The notes under the pieces are model-generated. The model was not told the DNA's origin, made no database searches, and worked only from the letters and a program-made list of their open reading frames with translations. Below, one piece after another: positions 44,236 to 57,147 of a stretch of DNA of 64,000 nt. Origin of the DNA: Methylomonas koyamae. Lineage in GTDB: Bacteria; Pseudomonadota; Gammaproteobacteria; Methylococcales; Methylomonadaceae. The stretch's first letter is position 1. Each line of letters begins with the position of its first letter. The stretch is from the NCBI RefSeq assembly GCF_019669905.1, contig NZ_AP019777.1, positions 124,001 through 188,000 of the forward strand, given 5' to 3'. Position numbers and translations under genes: made by a program.

Positions 44236-44262
44236 GCAGCCGCCGGGCGTGGTGGCGGCTGC
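44236..44262 (-). terminator. Stem-loop downstream of thiC
   Basis: GCAGCCGCC (44236-44244) and GGCGGCTGC (44254-44262) form a perfect nine-base stem, 13 bases past the thiC stop. No T-run follows on the minus strand, so this is a weak candidate. Confidence 0.35.
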
Positions 44263-44274
44263 GGCTAAAGCGGC

Positions 44275-46158
<1,884 letters not shown>

Positions 46159-46182
46159 TCAGAATAAATCGCGAGCGCAGGG

Positions 46183-46282
46183 AAGGATTGGCTTTCCTAC
46201 GCCGGCATTAACCGGATCAGGTTCGAAGGGTTTTTCTCAGCTTCCGCACTGGAATTGGGCGGAAACACCCCTAGCCTTTTAG
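46183..46282 (-). promoter_or_regulatory. TPP riboswitch (THI box)
   Basis: On the minus strand the leader carries AGGGGTG, then CTGAGAA, ACCCTTCGAACCTGATCC and GGTTAATGCCGGCGTAGG, the conserved THI-box order. It ends 40 bases before thiC, close enough to act on translation by hiding the GGAG; no T-run terminator is evident. Confidence 0.95.
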
Positions 46283-46292
46283 GTGGGTCGGT

Positions 46293-46321
46293 ACGTTAAA
46301 TGATAATCCGGCCAATTGCAA
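46293..46321 (-). promoter_or_regulatory. Putative thiC promoter
   Basis: On the minus strand TTGCAA (46316-46321), a 17-base spacer, and TAACGT (46293-46298), ending just before the riboswitch. The -10 match is poor. Confidence 0.35.
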
Positions 46322-46436
46322 GCGCGGATAATACGCCAGTCGCCGCAAAAAGCTTATAAAACAATAGGTTTTATCGCGCCGTCGCCAATCGCCAGCTAAT
46401 TGCTATGATAAACCCCATCTAGCCAGCCATTCTGCC

Positions 46437-48077
46437 ATGACCGACGAACAAGCCTTTACCGATCTCGACCGCGGTTTCGCCCGCTTCCTTGCCGAACGCA
46501 GTCGCTTGAGCGGCGCGAACAAAAACCGTTTCGAAGCCTTGCTGCTGCAGTTATCGGCCCAGCAGAGCGCCGGCCACAGTTGCATTGCGATCGGTGCGGA
46601 AGATCGGGAAATTGTGCTGGCTTCCGGGCTGGCCTCCGCCGACCGGGCCACGCCGTTGATCGCCGAAGCCGAGCGCTTGTATTTACAGCGCTACTGGCAT
46701 TACGAGGAACGCCTGGCTCGGCAACTTGGGGCGCTGGCCCGGCAACAATTCGATGCCGGGCATCTCGAAGCTTGTCTGGACCGCTATTTTCCGAGCCAAG
46801 GCGACGAAATCGATTGGCAGAAAACCGCGGCACAAGCAGCCGTCGGCCGAGCTTTGAGCATCATTACCGGCGGCCCCGGAACCGGCAAAACCACGACGGT
46901 ACTGAAAATTTTGGCATTGCTGCTGGAAACCAGTCGCCAATCGTTACACATAGCCTTGGCCGCCCCCACCGGCAAAGCCGCCATGCGCCTGCAAGAGTCG
47001 ATTGTCGCCAACAAGCCCGGCCTGGATTGCGCGGCCGAGGTCAAAGACCGGATTCCGGAGCAAGCCAACACGCTGCATCGATTGCTCGGCGCCAAGCCTC
47101 CCACGCCTTATTTTCGCCACGACGCCGGCAATCCGCTGCCTTACGACGTGGTGGTGGTGGACGAAACCTCGATGGTCGATCTGGCGTTGATGAGTAAATT
47201 GGTCGATGCGCTGAAACCAGGCTCGCGTTTGATTTTACTGGGCGACAAAGACCAGTTGGCCTCGGTCGAGTCCGGCTCCGTCTTGGCCGATCTTTCCGCC
47301 GGCCTGGCCGAAAACACGGTGGAGCTGCAGAAATCGCATCGATTCCAGGGCCAAATCAAACAACTTGCCGTAGCCGTGAACCGCCAGGATGCCGAACTAG
47401 CCTGGCAACTGCTGCAAGAGCCGAATTCTGCGGTTCGGCGCCTGAACGGCGACCCGATCGACTGGATCATTGAAAACTATGCCGAATATTTGCAAGCCAT
47501 TGCGGACGGCGCGGACCTAGTTCGAATTTTCGCAGCCTTCAACCGCTTTCGGGTGCTTTGCAGCAATCAACGCGGCCACAACTCGGTCGGCGAGATTAAC
47601 CGGCGGGTAGAGCAGGAATTGGCAAGCCGCGGCAAAATCCGGTCCGGATCGATATGGTATGCCGGCAAGCCGGTCATGATCACCGCCAATCACGCCGGCA
47701 TGCAGCTTTATAACGGCGACATCGGCTTATGCTTGAACGACGCTGAACACGGCGGCCAGCTCAGGGTGTTTTTCCCGCGCGGCGAGCAATTCCGAAAATT
47801 GTTGCCGGCCCGGTTGCCACCCTGGGAAACGGTGTTTGCGATGACGATCCATAAAAGCCAGGGCTCGGAGTTCGAAAACATCGTGATTGCCTTACCCGAT
47901 GCCGTCAATCCGGTTCTGAGCAAGGAGCTGCTGTACACGGCGATTACCCGCGCCAAAAAATCGGTCGCCGTCAGCGCGGAGCAGGCCATCTTCGATGCCT
48001 GCGTCGGCCATCGTGTCGCCAGATACAGCGGTTTAGCCGCAAAATTGCAAACTTACGCTTCCGGACCAAGCCGATGA
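46437..48077 (+). CDS. recD: Exodeoxyribonuclease V alpha subunit RecD
   Basis: 546 residues, slightly short of E. coli RecD. Superfamily 1B helicase: Walker A TGGPGTGKTTTVLKIL near residue 145, VVVVDETSMVDLALM, LLGDKDQLASVE, and the C-terminal FAMTIHKSQGSEF with YTAITRAKKSV. With RecB and RecC it unwinds and degrades DNA ends for repair and against phage DNA. recB and recC are not in this window. A coupled small gene follows (ATGA). Confidence 0.94.
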   Translation: MTDEQAFTDLDRGFARFLAERSRLSGANKNRFEALLLQLSAQQSAGHSCIAIGAEDREIVLASGLASADRATPLIAEAERLYLQRYWHYEERLARQLGALARQQFDAGHLEACLDRYFPSQGDEIDWQKTAAQAAVGRALSIITGGPGTGKTTTVLKILALLLETSRQSLHIALAAPTGKAAMRLQESIVANKPGLDCAAEVKDRIPEQANTLHRLLGAKPPTPYFRHDAGNPLPYDVVVVDETSMVDLALMSKLVDALKPGSRLILLGDKDQLASVESGSVLADLSAGLAENTVELQKSHRFQGQIKQLAVAVNRQDAELAWQLLQEPNSAVRRLNGDPIDWIIENYAEYLQAIADGADLVRIFAAFNRFRVLCSNQRGHNSVGEINRRVEQELASRGKIRSGSIWYAGKPVMITANHAGMQLYNGDIGLCLNDAEHGGQLRVFFPRGEQFRKLLPARLPPWETVFAMTIHKSQGSEFENIVIALPDAVNPVLSKELLYTAITRAKKSVAVSAEQAIFDACVGHRVARYSGLAAKLQTYASGPSR

Positions 48078-48487
48078 AATCGATTAAAAAACGCAGCAAA
48101 CGCTTATTGGCTGAGATCGAAGCCGCAGCGGACCGGTTAGTGGCTCTGAGTGCAGATTTGGACCTTTTCCAAGGTTTATGCGAAACGGCCGGCCAGATTG
48201 GTGCATGCGCGGTTGCGCTGGCCGAACAAGTGTCCGCGGCCGATAAGTCCGAAGCGGCGCTGGTACTGGTTCAGTCGCCCGAGTTGGCTCGGCTGGCGGA
48301 TTTTGCCGATCTGGATGCGATCAGTTTGCTGGAAGAGCGCATGTTTGCCGTCCAGGCCGATCTGGAGCAAGGTGAGGTCGGCCGTTTTTTGCAACAGGTG
48401 TTGGAAAAATCCGAGAAGCTGTATGCCGCGCTTTTGCAAAGCATCCAGCAACTGCTGGCGCTGGCGGAAGCAGCTGAACAGAATTAG
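48074..48487 (+). CDS. Helical protein of unknown function coupled to recD
   Basis: 137 residues, starting with the ATG that overlaps the recD stop (ATGA). After a basic start (MKSIKKRSKRLL) it is nearly all helical with heptad-like patterns (ADRLVALSADLDLF, LEKSEKLYAALLQSIQQLL), rich in Ala, Leu and Glu. No family is recognised. The coupling suggests a link to recD, but nothing in the sequence shows it. Its last four bases overlap the convergent ispB stop. Confidence 0.65.
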   Translation: MKSIKKRSKRLLAEIEAAADRLVALSADLDLFQGLCETAGQIGACAVALAEQVSAADKSEAALVLVQSPELARLADFADLDAISLLEERMFAVQADLEQGEVGRFLQQVLEKSEKLYAALLQSIQQLLALAEAAEQN

Positions 48488-49488
48488 TGGCTGCGTTGCA
48501 CCGAAAAGTGGGCTAAGGCTTCCAGGGCTTGCCTATATTCCGAATCCGGCAGGCAGTCCAATGCGGCAATCGCCAATCCCGCCGCGCGTTCGGCGCATTG
48601 CTCGGTATATTCGATTGCATTGGTTGCTTTGACGACTTCGTAAACCTCGTTGAACGCTTCGCGCGAACCCTGTCTGATCGCATCGACCACGATTTGCGAC
48701 TGGCGTTCGTCGCCGTGCTGGATGGCGTAAATTAGCGGCAGGGTCGGCTTGCCCTCGGCCAGATCGTCTCCGAGATTTTTGCCTAGCTCCTCGCTATTGG
48801 CCTTGTAATCCAGTGCGTCGTCGATCAATTGAAACGCTACACCCAGTTGTTGGCCGTAAACTGCCAAAGCTTCTTCGGTGGCGGCGTCCGCCCCGGAAAC
48901 CACGGCGGCCAATCGAGTTGCCGTGCTGAATAGAATTGCGGTTTTGCGGGCAATCACTTCCAGGTACTTGGCTTCGCTGGTCTCCGGGTTGTTGCAATTC
49001 AACAGCTGCAACACCTCGCCTTCGGCGATTGCGGTGGTGGTCTTGGACATGATGTCCATCACCCGCATGTTGTCGGTCCGTACCATCATTTCGAACGCGC
49101 TGGAATATAAGTAGTCGCCGACCAATACGCTGGCGGCATTGCCCCACACCGCATTGGCCGATTCTTTGCCGCGGCGCAATTCGGACTCGTCTACCACGTC
49201 GTCGTGCAACAAGGTGGCGGTATGGATAAATTCGATCACGGCCGCCAGCGTCAAATGCCGCTCGTCGATCCGGCCCAGGGCTTTTGCCGCCAACAACAAC
49301 AACATCGGCCGCAACCGCTTGCCGCCGTTGCCGATGATGTAATGGCCGATTTGATTGATCAGCACAACATCGGAGCTCAGTTCGTTTAAAATTAACCGGT
49401 CGACGGCCAGAGTCTCGGCGGTGGTTAAATTTTTAATCGAATCGAAATCTATAGGGGCTGAAGCTGGCGTTGAAACTTTAGCTATCAT
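48484..49488 (-). CDS. ispB: Octaprenyl diphosphate synthase
   Basis: 334 residues, trans-prenyltransferase making the ubiquinone side chain. First Asp-rich motif LLHDDVVDESELRRG, second LIDDALDYKANSEELGKN (DDxxD type), and GGKRLRPML near the start. Divergent from rplU, the standard gammaproteobacterial arrangement. Confidence 0.95.
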   Translation of the reverse strand: MIAKVSTPASAPIDFDSIKNLTTAETLAVDRLILNELSSDVVLINQIGHYIIGNGGKRLRPMLLLLAAKALGRIDERHLTLAAVIEFIHTATLLHDDVVDESELRRGKESANAVWGNAASVLVGDYLYSSAFEMMVRTDNMRVMDIMSKTTTAIAEGEVLQLLNCNNPETSEAKYLEVIARKTAILFSTATRLAAVVSGADAATEEALAVYGQQLGVAFQLIDDALDYKANSEELGKNLGDDLAEGKPTLPLIYAIQHGDERQSQIVVDAIRQGSREAFNEVYEVVKATNAIEYTEQCAERAAGLAIAALDCLPDSEYRQALEALAHFSVQRSH

Positions 49489-49617
49489 GAAGTTTTTGGC
49501 TAATCGCCTGTCGACGCGTGACGTAAATAACCGGTCATGCTATGAACAATCGCAGATAGTGTCAATAGCATCCTGCCAATAGGGAATGGTCGCCGTAGTA
49601 TTATCAGGAATTTAGGT

Positions 49618-49646
49618 TTGACGTAAGCCTTGATAAAAAATATAAT
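49618..49646 (+). promoter_or_regulatory. Sigma-70 promoter of rplU-rpmA
   Basis: -35 TTGACG (49618-49623), 17-base spacer, consensus -10 TATAAT (49641-49646), 45 bases before rplU. Confidence 0.85.
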
Positions 49647-49671
49647 CTGCTGTTCACTTTTAACAGATTAT
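49642..49671 (+). promoter_or_regulatory. Inverted repeat in the rplU leader
   Basis: ATAATCTG (49642-49649) overlaps the -10 box and pairs with CAGATTAT (49664-49671). A smaller CTGTT/AACAG pair lies inside. It may be an operator or the start of a regulatory leader. Confidence 0.5.
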
Positions 49672-49691
49672 GCTTGATGGAGCTTACGCTG

Positions 49692-50003
49692 ATGTATGCG
49701 GTAATTCAAACAGGTGGTAAACAGTATCGTGTCGCAGAGGGTACTACCTTAAAAATAGAAAAACTTGAGTTGGGCGCCGGCGACAGCGTTGAGTTCGATA
49801 AAGTGCTGATGGTTCAATCCGGCGACTCTGTAAAAGTAGGCCAGCCTTACGTCGACGGCGGCAAAGTGACTGCAACGGTAGTCTCGCAAGGCCGGCACAA
49901 GAAAGTCAGAATCATTAAATTCAGAAGACGCAAGCACCACATGAAGCAACAGGGGCATCGTCAATATTACACCGAAGTGCAAATCACCGGCATTTCAGCA
50001 TAA
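49692..50003 (+). CDS. rplU: 50S ribosomal protein L21
   Basis: 103 residues, the same length as E. coli L21, from the ATG at 49692 ([17 protein letters not shown]); an in-frame ATG 18 bases upstream is too early. Core [15 protein letters not shown] and [14 protein letters not shown]. First gene of rplU-rpmA. Confidence 0.98.
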   Translation: MYAVIQTGGKQYRVAEGTTLKIEKLELGAGDSVEFDKVLMVQSGDSVKVGQPYVDGGKVTATVVSQGRHKKVRIIKFRRRKHHMKQQGHRQYYTEVQITGISA

Positions 50004-50018
50004 TCAAGAGGTTAGAAA

Positions 50019-50276
50019 ATGGCTCACAAGAAGGCAGGCGGTAGTACCCGCAACGGTCGCGACTCTAATGCACAACGACTGGGCGTCAAACGTTTTGGCG
50101 GCCAAGTCGTAAAAGCTGGCAACATCCTGGTTCGCCAACGCGGCACCAAATTCCACGCCGGCGACAATGTCGGTATCGGCAAAGACCACACTCTGTTCGC
50201 TTTGACCGACGGCAAAGTGGTTTTCGTCGAAAAAGGCCCGCAAAACCGCAAATACGTCAGTATTGCAGCAGCGTAA
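50019..50276 (+). CDS. rpmA: 50S ribosomal protein L27
   Basis: 85 residues, [20 protein letters not shown] is the conserved N-terminus that reaches the peptidyl-transferase centre. It starts directly at MAHKK, so there is no cleavable leader as in Firmicutes. Followed by a strong terminator. Confidence 0.98.
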   Translation: MAHKKAGGSTRNGRDSNAQRLGVKRFGGQVVKAGNILVRQRGTKFHAGDNVGIGKDHTLFALTDGKVVFVEKGPQNRKYVSIAAA

Positions 50277-50307
50277 ATTCTGATTGTGCTCTGGCACATT
50301 CGACCCG

Positions 50308-50338
50308 AAAAGCCTCGTTTTACAGCGGGGCTTTTTTG
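50308..50338 (+). terminator. Intrinsic terminator after rpmA
   Basis: Ten-base stem AAAAGCCTCG/CGGGGCTTTT with one G-T pair and an eight-base loop, followed by a T-run. Confidence 0.9.
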
Positions 50339-50351
50339 TTTATACCGGTAG

Positions 50352-52521
<2,170 letters not shown>

Positions 52522-52529
52522 CCTGAAAA

Positions 52530-52553
52530 CGGCTTGGCGCCAGCACCAAGCCG
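52530..52553. terminator. Stem-loop between proB and mrp
   Basis: CGGCTTGG (52530-52537) and CCAAGCCG (52546-52553) pair perfectly between two convergent genes. On the minus strand TTTT follows, favouring termination of mrp. Confidence 0.55.
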
Positions 52554-52564
52554 CGCCCCGCCGA

Positions 52565-53656
52565 TCAGGTATTTTGAATGACGATATTCGGAAACCTGCC
52601 ACTGTAGTCCCTGGCGCGCATCGCCAGCTTGGCCGCCATTTTCCGAGCAATCGCCTTGTAAATTTGTGCCGCCCGGCTGTCGGGATCGGCGACTACCGTT
52701 GGCCGGCCGCTATCGGCGTATTCGCGGATATGGATGTCCAGCGGCAATGCTCCCAGTAAATCGACATTATTTTTCGCCGCCATCGCCACGCCGCCGCCCT
52801 GGCCGAAAATCGCTTCTTCATGGCCGCAATTACTGCAAATGTGCATGCTCATGTTCTCGACCAAACCCAAAATCGGCACATTCACCTTTTCGAACATGCC
52901 CAAGCCGCGCTGGGCGTCGATCAACGCAATGTCCTGCGGCGTCGTTACGACCACAGCACCGCTGACCGGAATTTGCTGCGCCAGCGTCAGTTGAATATCG
53001 CCGGTGCCCGGCGGCAGGTCGATAATCAAATAATCGACGCTATCCCATTGGGTTTGCGTCAGCAATTGCTGTAGCGCGCCGGTCACCATCGGTCCGCGCC
53101 AGATCATCGGCTGGTCGGGATCGACCAAATAACCGATGGACATGGTCTGGATGCCGAAAGAAATCTTCGGCTTCAGCATCTTGCCGTCCTCGCTGTCCGG
53201 CTTGCCGGATAAGCCCAGCATGGTCGGGATACTCGGTCCGTAAATATCGGCGTCGAGAATGCCGACGTTGGCACCCTCGGCGGCCAACGCCAGCGCCAAG
53301 TTCACCGAAGTAGTGGACTTGCCGACGCCGCCCTTGCCCGACGCTACGGCGATAATGTTTTTTACGTTGGCGAGCGGTTTCAGCGTCTTTTGTACCGAAT
53401 GGGACACGATGTTGACGCTGACCGTGACATCGATCTTGCCGATGCCGGGCAGGGCTTGCAGGCGCTGAGCCAGCGTCTTCCGCAGTTCTTCCAGATAGCT
53501 TTTGGCCGGATAACCCAACTCGATCACCACGCTAACGTCTTGTCCTTCTACGCTGATCTTTTTGACCGATTTGGCCGAAACCAAGTCGGTTTCGACATTC
53601 GGATCGATGAAACTTTTCAATAAATTTTCGACAACCGCCTTGTCAATGCTCGCCAT
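52565..53656 (-). CDS. mrp: Iron-sulfur cluster carrier Mrp/ApbC
   Basis: 363 residues. N-terminal MIP18-like domain (about 1-85), then a deviant Walker A ATPase GKGGVGKSTTSVNLALALA, and CSNC, which binds the Fe-S cluster, in MHICSNCGHEE. It transfers clusters to apo-proteins. GGAG precedes the ATG. Convergent with proB. Confidence 0.96.
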   Translation of the reverse strand: MASIDKAVVENLLKSFIDPNVETDLVSAKSVKKISVEGQDVSVVIELGYPAKSYLEELRKTLAQRLQALPGIGKIDVTVSVNIVSHSVQKTLKPLANVKNIIAVASGKGGVGKSTTSVNLALALAAEGANVGILDADIYGPSIPTMLGLSGKPDSEDGKMLKPKISFGIQTMSIGYLVDPDQPMIWRGPMVTGALQQLLTQTQWDSVDYLIIDLPPGTGDIQLTLAQQIPVSGAVVVTTPQDIALIDAQRGLGMFEKVNVPILGLVENMSMHICSNCGHEEAIFGQGGGVAMAAKNNVDLLGALPLDIHIREYADSGRPTVVADPDSRAAQIYKAIARKMAAKLAMRARDYSGRFPNIVIQNT

Positions 53657-54006
53657 GCAGAACTCCGGATCAAATGGATAATAACCGAGTAGTTTACTGC
53701 GAATTCGTTACCGCTCAAGACCTTTATCCCGCGTCGGCTCGACAAATATTGCCCGCAACCCAAGCTGCTACGCATCCGGACGCTCCAAGCCGGCCAGCCT
53801 CCGAGCCAACGGCACATCAGTCATCAGTTCAAACAAAGCGCAGCAGCATAAAAATAAATTTTACTTTTATAATAAAACGTTATAGAAATATCCTAACGTT
53901 TAAAGTTAATTTTATTCATCTTAATACGCTCTTAATCACGGCCTCATCTGACTTTAATTTGCATCGTTTAGTGTCAATCACCTGATTTTGAACATTTAAC
54001 AGACAC
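53657..54006. other. AT-rich divergent promoter region
   Basis: 350 bases between mrp and the L,D-transpeptidase, with no convincing gene. The half near the transpeptidase is very AT-rich. TATAAT at 53868-53873 is a possible -10 box. The inverted pair AAACGTTA (53875-53882) and TAACGTTT (53894-53901) with an 11-base gap resembles an operator. Confidence 0.45.
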
Positions 54007-55350
54007 ATGACTCAACCCGCCGCCACGCCACACCGCATCGCATCGCCTAAAGCGTTAGCCGCCTCGGCGCTGCTATTGAGCCAATTGCTGGCCGGTTGCC
54101 AAAGCTTGCAGATATTCCAGCAGCCCGAGCCGGAGACTATCGTCTGGAACAGCAAAGCCGAAGACGTAGCGATACACGAATTCAGCCTGAGCCCCGGCCA
54201 AAACATGGTCGGTGAGCTGGCCAGCATCACCAGCGCCGAAAACGACACGCTGTCTGACATCGGCCGCCACTACGGCCTGGGCTTCAACGACATCGCCAAT
54301 GCCAATGCCGGTGTCGACCCTTGGACCTTAACCGTCGGCCAAAACGTATTGCTGCCGCTTAGCTTTATCCTGCCGGACGCCCCGCGCAAAGGCATCGTGC
54401 TGAACTTGGCCAATATGCGCATGTTTTATTACCCGAAAAACGCCGCCAACAGCGTTTTGACCTATCCGGTCGGCATCGGCCGCCAAGGCTGGCATACGCC
54501 GCTGGGGCAAACTCAGATCGTCGCCAAGAAAGCCAATCCCGATTGGACCGTGCCGGCATCGATCCAACGCGAGCACCAGGCGCAGGGCACCCCGTTACCC
54601 AAAGTAGTTCGTTCCGGGCCGGATAATCCGCTAGGCGATTACGCCATGCCGCTGGGCTTCAGCGGTTACCTGATTCATGGCACCAACAAGCCCTACGGCA
54701 TCGGCATGCAGGTCAGCCACGGCTGCGTGCAACTTTATCCGGAAGACATCGAAACCCTGTTCGGCAAAGTCGACATCGGCACCCCGGTCAATATCGTTCA
54801 CCAACCTTATCTGGCTGCCTGGCGCGACGACATGCTCTATCTGGAGGCGCATCCGCCGCTGGATAAATGGGATAAGCAAAAAAAGCAGTTGCAAAAAGAC
54901 ATTCGCAAGAAATTGCAACAACTGGCCGTGGCCAAAGGTGCCGAGGTGGATTGGGGCAAGACCGACCGCATCCTGCAACGGGCCGACGGTATTGCTACCC
55001 CGGTACTGGCCGGTAGCCCGGACCTGGCGGAACTGAAAGCCAATGCGATTTCGCTGGCCCGTCCCGAGCAGCTATACGGCCAACCGATCCCGTCGGAACT
55101 GAGCGATAGCGATTGGGCCATTCTGGCGGCCATATTCGATAACGAAACCGACGCGCAGAAACTGGCGGCCATGTTGAACCACCAAGGCCCGCCGATCCCG
55201 GCCCGCAAAGTCGCCAAAGACGGCAATTATCAAGTCGTGGTGGGACCGCTGAAGAACAGGAAAGAGGTGAAAAGCGTCGCGCAACGCATCAAACAGAATT
55301 TCGATATGGACGTTACCACGCTAGCGCCGCGACAGCCGGCGAAAAACTGA
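54007..55350 (+). CDS. L,D-transpeptidase lipoprotein (LysM, YkuD, SPOR-like)
   Basis: 447 residues. Lipobox LLAGC with lipidated Cys31. LysM-like segment near 79-117 (DTLSDIGRHYGLGFNDIANA). The YkuD domain has LIHGTNKPYGIG and VSHGCVQLYPED with catalytic Cys240. The C-terminus (about 360-440: VAKDGNYQVVVGPLKNRKEV) is SPOR/RNA-III-like and may bind denuded glycan. The protein attaches lipoproteins to, or cross-links, peptidoglycan in the periplasm. Confidence 0.9.
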   Translation: MTQPAATPHRIASPKALAASALLLSQLLAGCQSLQIFQQPEPETIVWNSKAEDVAIHEFSLSPGQNMVGELASITSAENDTLSDIGRHYGLGFNDIANANAGVDPWTLTVGQNVLLPLSFILPDAPRKGIVLNLANMRMFYYPKNAANSVLTYPVGIGRQGWHTPLGQTQIVAKKANPDWTVPASIQREHQAQGTPLPKVVRSGPDNPLGDYAMPLGFSGYLIHGTNKPYGIGMQVSHGCVQLYPEDIETLFGKVDIGTPVNIVHQPYLAAWRDDMLYLEAHPPLDKWDKQKKQLQKDIRKKLQQLAVAKGAEVDWGKTDRILQRADGIATPVLAGSPDLAELKANAISLARPEQLYGQPIPSELSDSDWAILAAIFDNETDAQKLAAMLNHQGPPIPARKVAKDGNYQVVVGPLKNRKEVKSVAQRIKQNFDMDVTTLAPRQPAKN

Positions 55351-55719
55351 CTGCGCTGCATGCCGGAAAAGCGATACAAGCCGTACGGCTATCGCCCTAG
55401 CCCAGTCTACCCTCAATGCCGTTAAGGAAGCCTGGCTCCCCCTTTGGAAAAGGGGGATTGAGGGGGATTTATTTGAACAATCTCCCCCAGTCCCTTTTAT
55501 ACCCTTGGGTGCTTTTTCAAAGAGGGGAGCGGCAATCGTCTCATTCCGAACAATTTGGATTTCGGGAAGTTATTTACGTCCATATCCTTAGTGGCATTGA
55601 TCCTACGCTGAGTAGATATAAGCCGGTCCGGTTCTACACCGGCTTGTGCCTGGTGCAACTTGGTCTCGCTCGATAGAACCTAACCCAACAATCGACGCTG
55701 AAACAGAAAGACCGGGCCG
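55351..55719. other. Intergenic region with a palindromic repeat
   Basis: No supported gene. Holds the palindromic CCCCCTTT-type element listed at 55425-55535. A 86-codon frame here is chance translation of the repeat. Confidence 0.5.
55425..55535. repeat. Palindromic CCCCCTTT/AAAGGGGG intergenic element
   Basis: CTCCCCCTTTGGAAAAGGGG at the left, GGATTGAGGGGGATTT next, and the imperfect reverse complement further right (AATCTCCCCCAGTCCC, then TTTTTCAAAGAGGGGAGC). This type of element recurs in many bacterial genomes and behaves like a small non-autonomous repeat. Confidence 0.6.
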
Positions 55720-56352
55720 TTACGCCAATTTCAGAATTGGTTGTGTGAATTTCGGTACGCCGACGATTTCGCCGCGACGCAAATGCAAATATTGCAAACC
55801 CATCAGCGTCGAAATCTCGTCGTATTCGACCCACACCACTTTGGCTTCGCCCTCTACGCCGAGTTGATGAAAATCGAAACTCGCAACCGTACCTTCCTCG
55901 ACGGCTATTCTGCCCAGCATGCGGATCATGATGCCGTCTATCGACACGTTCTCGGTATTGAACGCATAATCGGTATCGTTGAACACGATATGGCCGGCGG
56001 CGGAAATGTTTTTCCGGTAGGCGCGGCGGCTGTAGAGCAAATTGTCGACATCGTAAGACAGGTTACGGAATTCCACGGCAATCTGAAAGCCGGCGTCGAC
56101 CGACTCTGCCCTGACCACTTCGGCTTCGCCTGCCAGATTCATGTCGGGCAGATAAAAGTCGATCAGAGGCGAAACTTGCAAGGCGCGAAAAATGTCCTTG
56201 ATGCCGGCCAACGACGGGTTAACCTTTAACAGCGCCAACAGACCGGTTATCGACAGATTCACAACGACGATTTCATGCTCCGCCAAGCCTAGGTACAAAA
56301 GTCCGTGGCTGGCGAGGCTTTTTCGGTAGGCGCGATTTTCGGTAGCGAACAT
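55720..56352 (-). CDS. Tandem PilZ-like protein
   Basis: 210 residues with two similar halves. The second half has RRAYRKN and NVSIDG, the RxxxR and [DN]xSxxG motifs of PilZ domains that bind cyclic di-GMP. The first half has NRAYRKS, where the first Arg is replaced by Asn, and NLSITG. It may therefore bind c-di-GMP only through one domain. Upstream of the exopolysaccharide region, but not part of it. Confidence 0.7.
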   Translation of the reverse strand: MFATENRAYRKSLASHGLLYLGLAEHEIVVVNLSITGLLALLKVNPSLAGIKDIFRALQVSPLIDFYLPDMNLAGEAEVVRAESVDAGFQIAVEFRNLSYDVDNLLYSRRAYRKNISAAGHIVFNDTDYAFNTENVSIDGIMIRMLGRIAVEEGTVASFDFHQLGVEGEAKVVWVEYDEISTLMGLQYLHLRRGEIVGVPKFTQPILKLA

Positions 56353-56446
56353 GTTGTAATCCTTGCCCTCGGCCGTGCGTTCCGGACTGGTTAGCTCGGA
56401 ACACCGTCGCCGGACCTTATGTATTTGTTATGGATTGAGACCGGGT

Positions 56447-57037
56447 ATGTTAAACAGATTTTTTTGTCTGGCAAGCTTAGCCGCTTTGTCGGCCTGCGCA
56501 AGCCTACCGCCGAAAAACCCCGAAAACATCTGCCAAATCTTCCGCGAGAAAGAAGACTGGTACCAAGCTACGCTCAGCTCCGCCCGCCGTTGGGGCGTAC
56601 CGATCGCGGTGCAAATGGCGATTATCCGGCAGGAATCCAGCTTCGTCGCCGATGCTCAGCCGCCGCGGCCGCTGATTTTAGGATTTATTCCCTGGTTCCG
56701 CTCCAGCAGCGCTTACGGCTATCCGCAAGCCAAGGACGAAACCTGGGCCGACTACCAAAAGCAAGCCGGCAACTGGTGGGCAGACCGCGAAGACTTTGCC
56801 GACAGTTGCGACTTCGTGGCCTGGTACTGCGCCACCAGCAACCGCAAACTCGGCATCCCGACCTCGGACGCGCAAAAGCTTTACTTGACCTACCACGAAG
56901 GCTTGGGCGGCTTCCAGCGCAGCAGCTACCTGTCGAAACAGTGGCTGATGAATACTGCGCAAAAAGTGCACCAACGCGCGGTGCGTTACGACGCGCAATT
57001 GGCCGGCTGCCGGCAAGAGCTGGAAGCCAAAAACTGA
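56447..57037 (+). CDS. Lytic transglycosylase SLT-domain lipoprotein
   Basis: 196 residues from the ATG at 56447 (an earlier frame start gives 28 non-protein-like residues). Lipobox LSAC near residue 16. The SLT catalytic Glu lies in AIIRQESSF; AYGYPQAKDETW, AGNWW and LTYHEGLGGF are family motifs. It cleaves peptidoglycan glycan strands in the periplasm. Divergent from the PilZ gene. Confidence 0.88.
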   Translation: MLNRFFCLASLAALSACASLPPKNPENICQIFREKEDWYQATLSSARRWGVPIAVQMAIIRQESSFVADAQPPRPLILGFIPWFRSSSAYGYPQAKDETWADYQKQAGNWWADREDFADSCDFVAWYCATSNRKLGIPTSDAQKLYLTYHEGLGGFQRSSYLSKQWLMNTAQKVHQRAVRYDAQLAGCRQELEAKN

Positions 57038-57147
57038 TAAACTAGCCGCCCCTTTAATCCGATTCCGTCAAGCCAAGGCGTGCGCTTGCCGCTAACCCGG
57101 CTCAGCCGCCTTGAATTTAACGGCTCCACCACCTCACCGGAGTATTC

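Noticed and set aside
55416..55676. 86-codon plus-strand frame downstream of the L,D-transpeptidase
   Set aside because: Lies over a palindromic repeat; composition follows the repeat.
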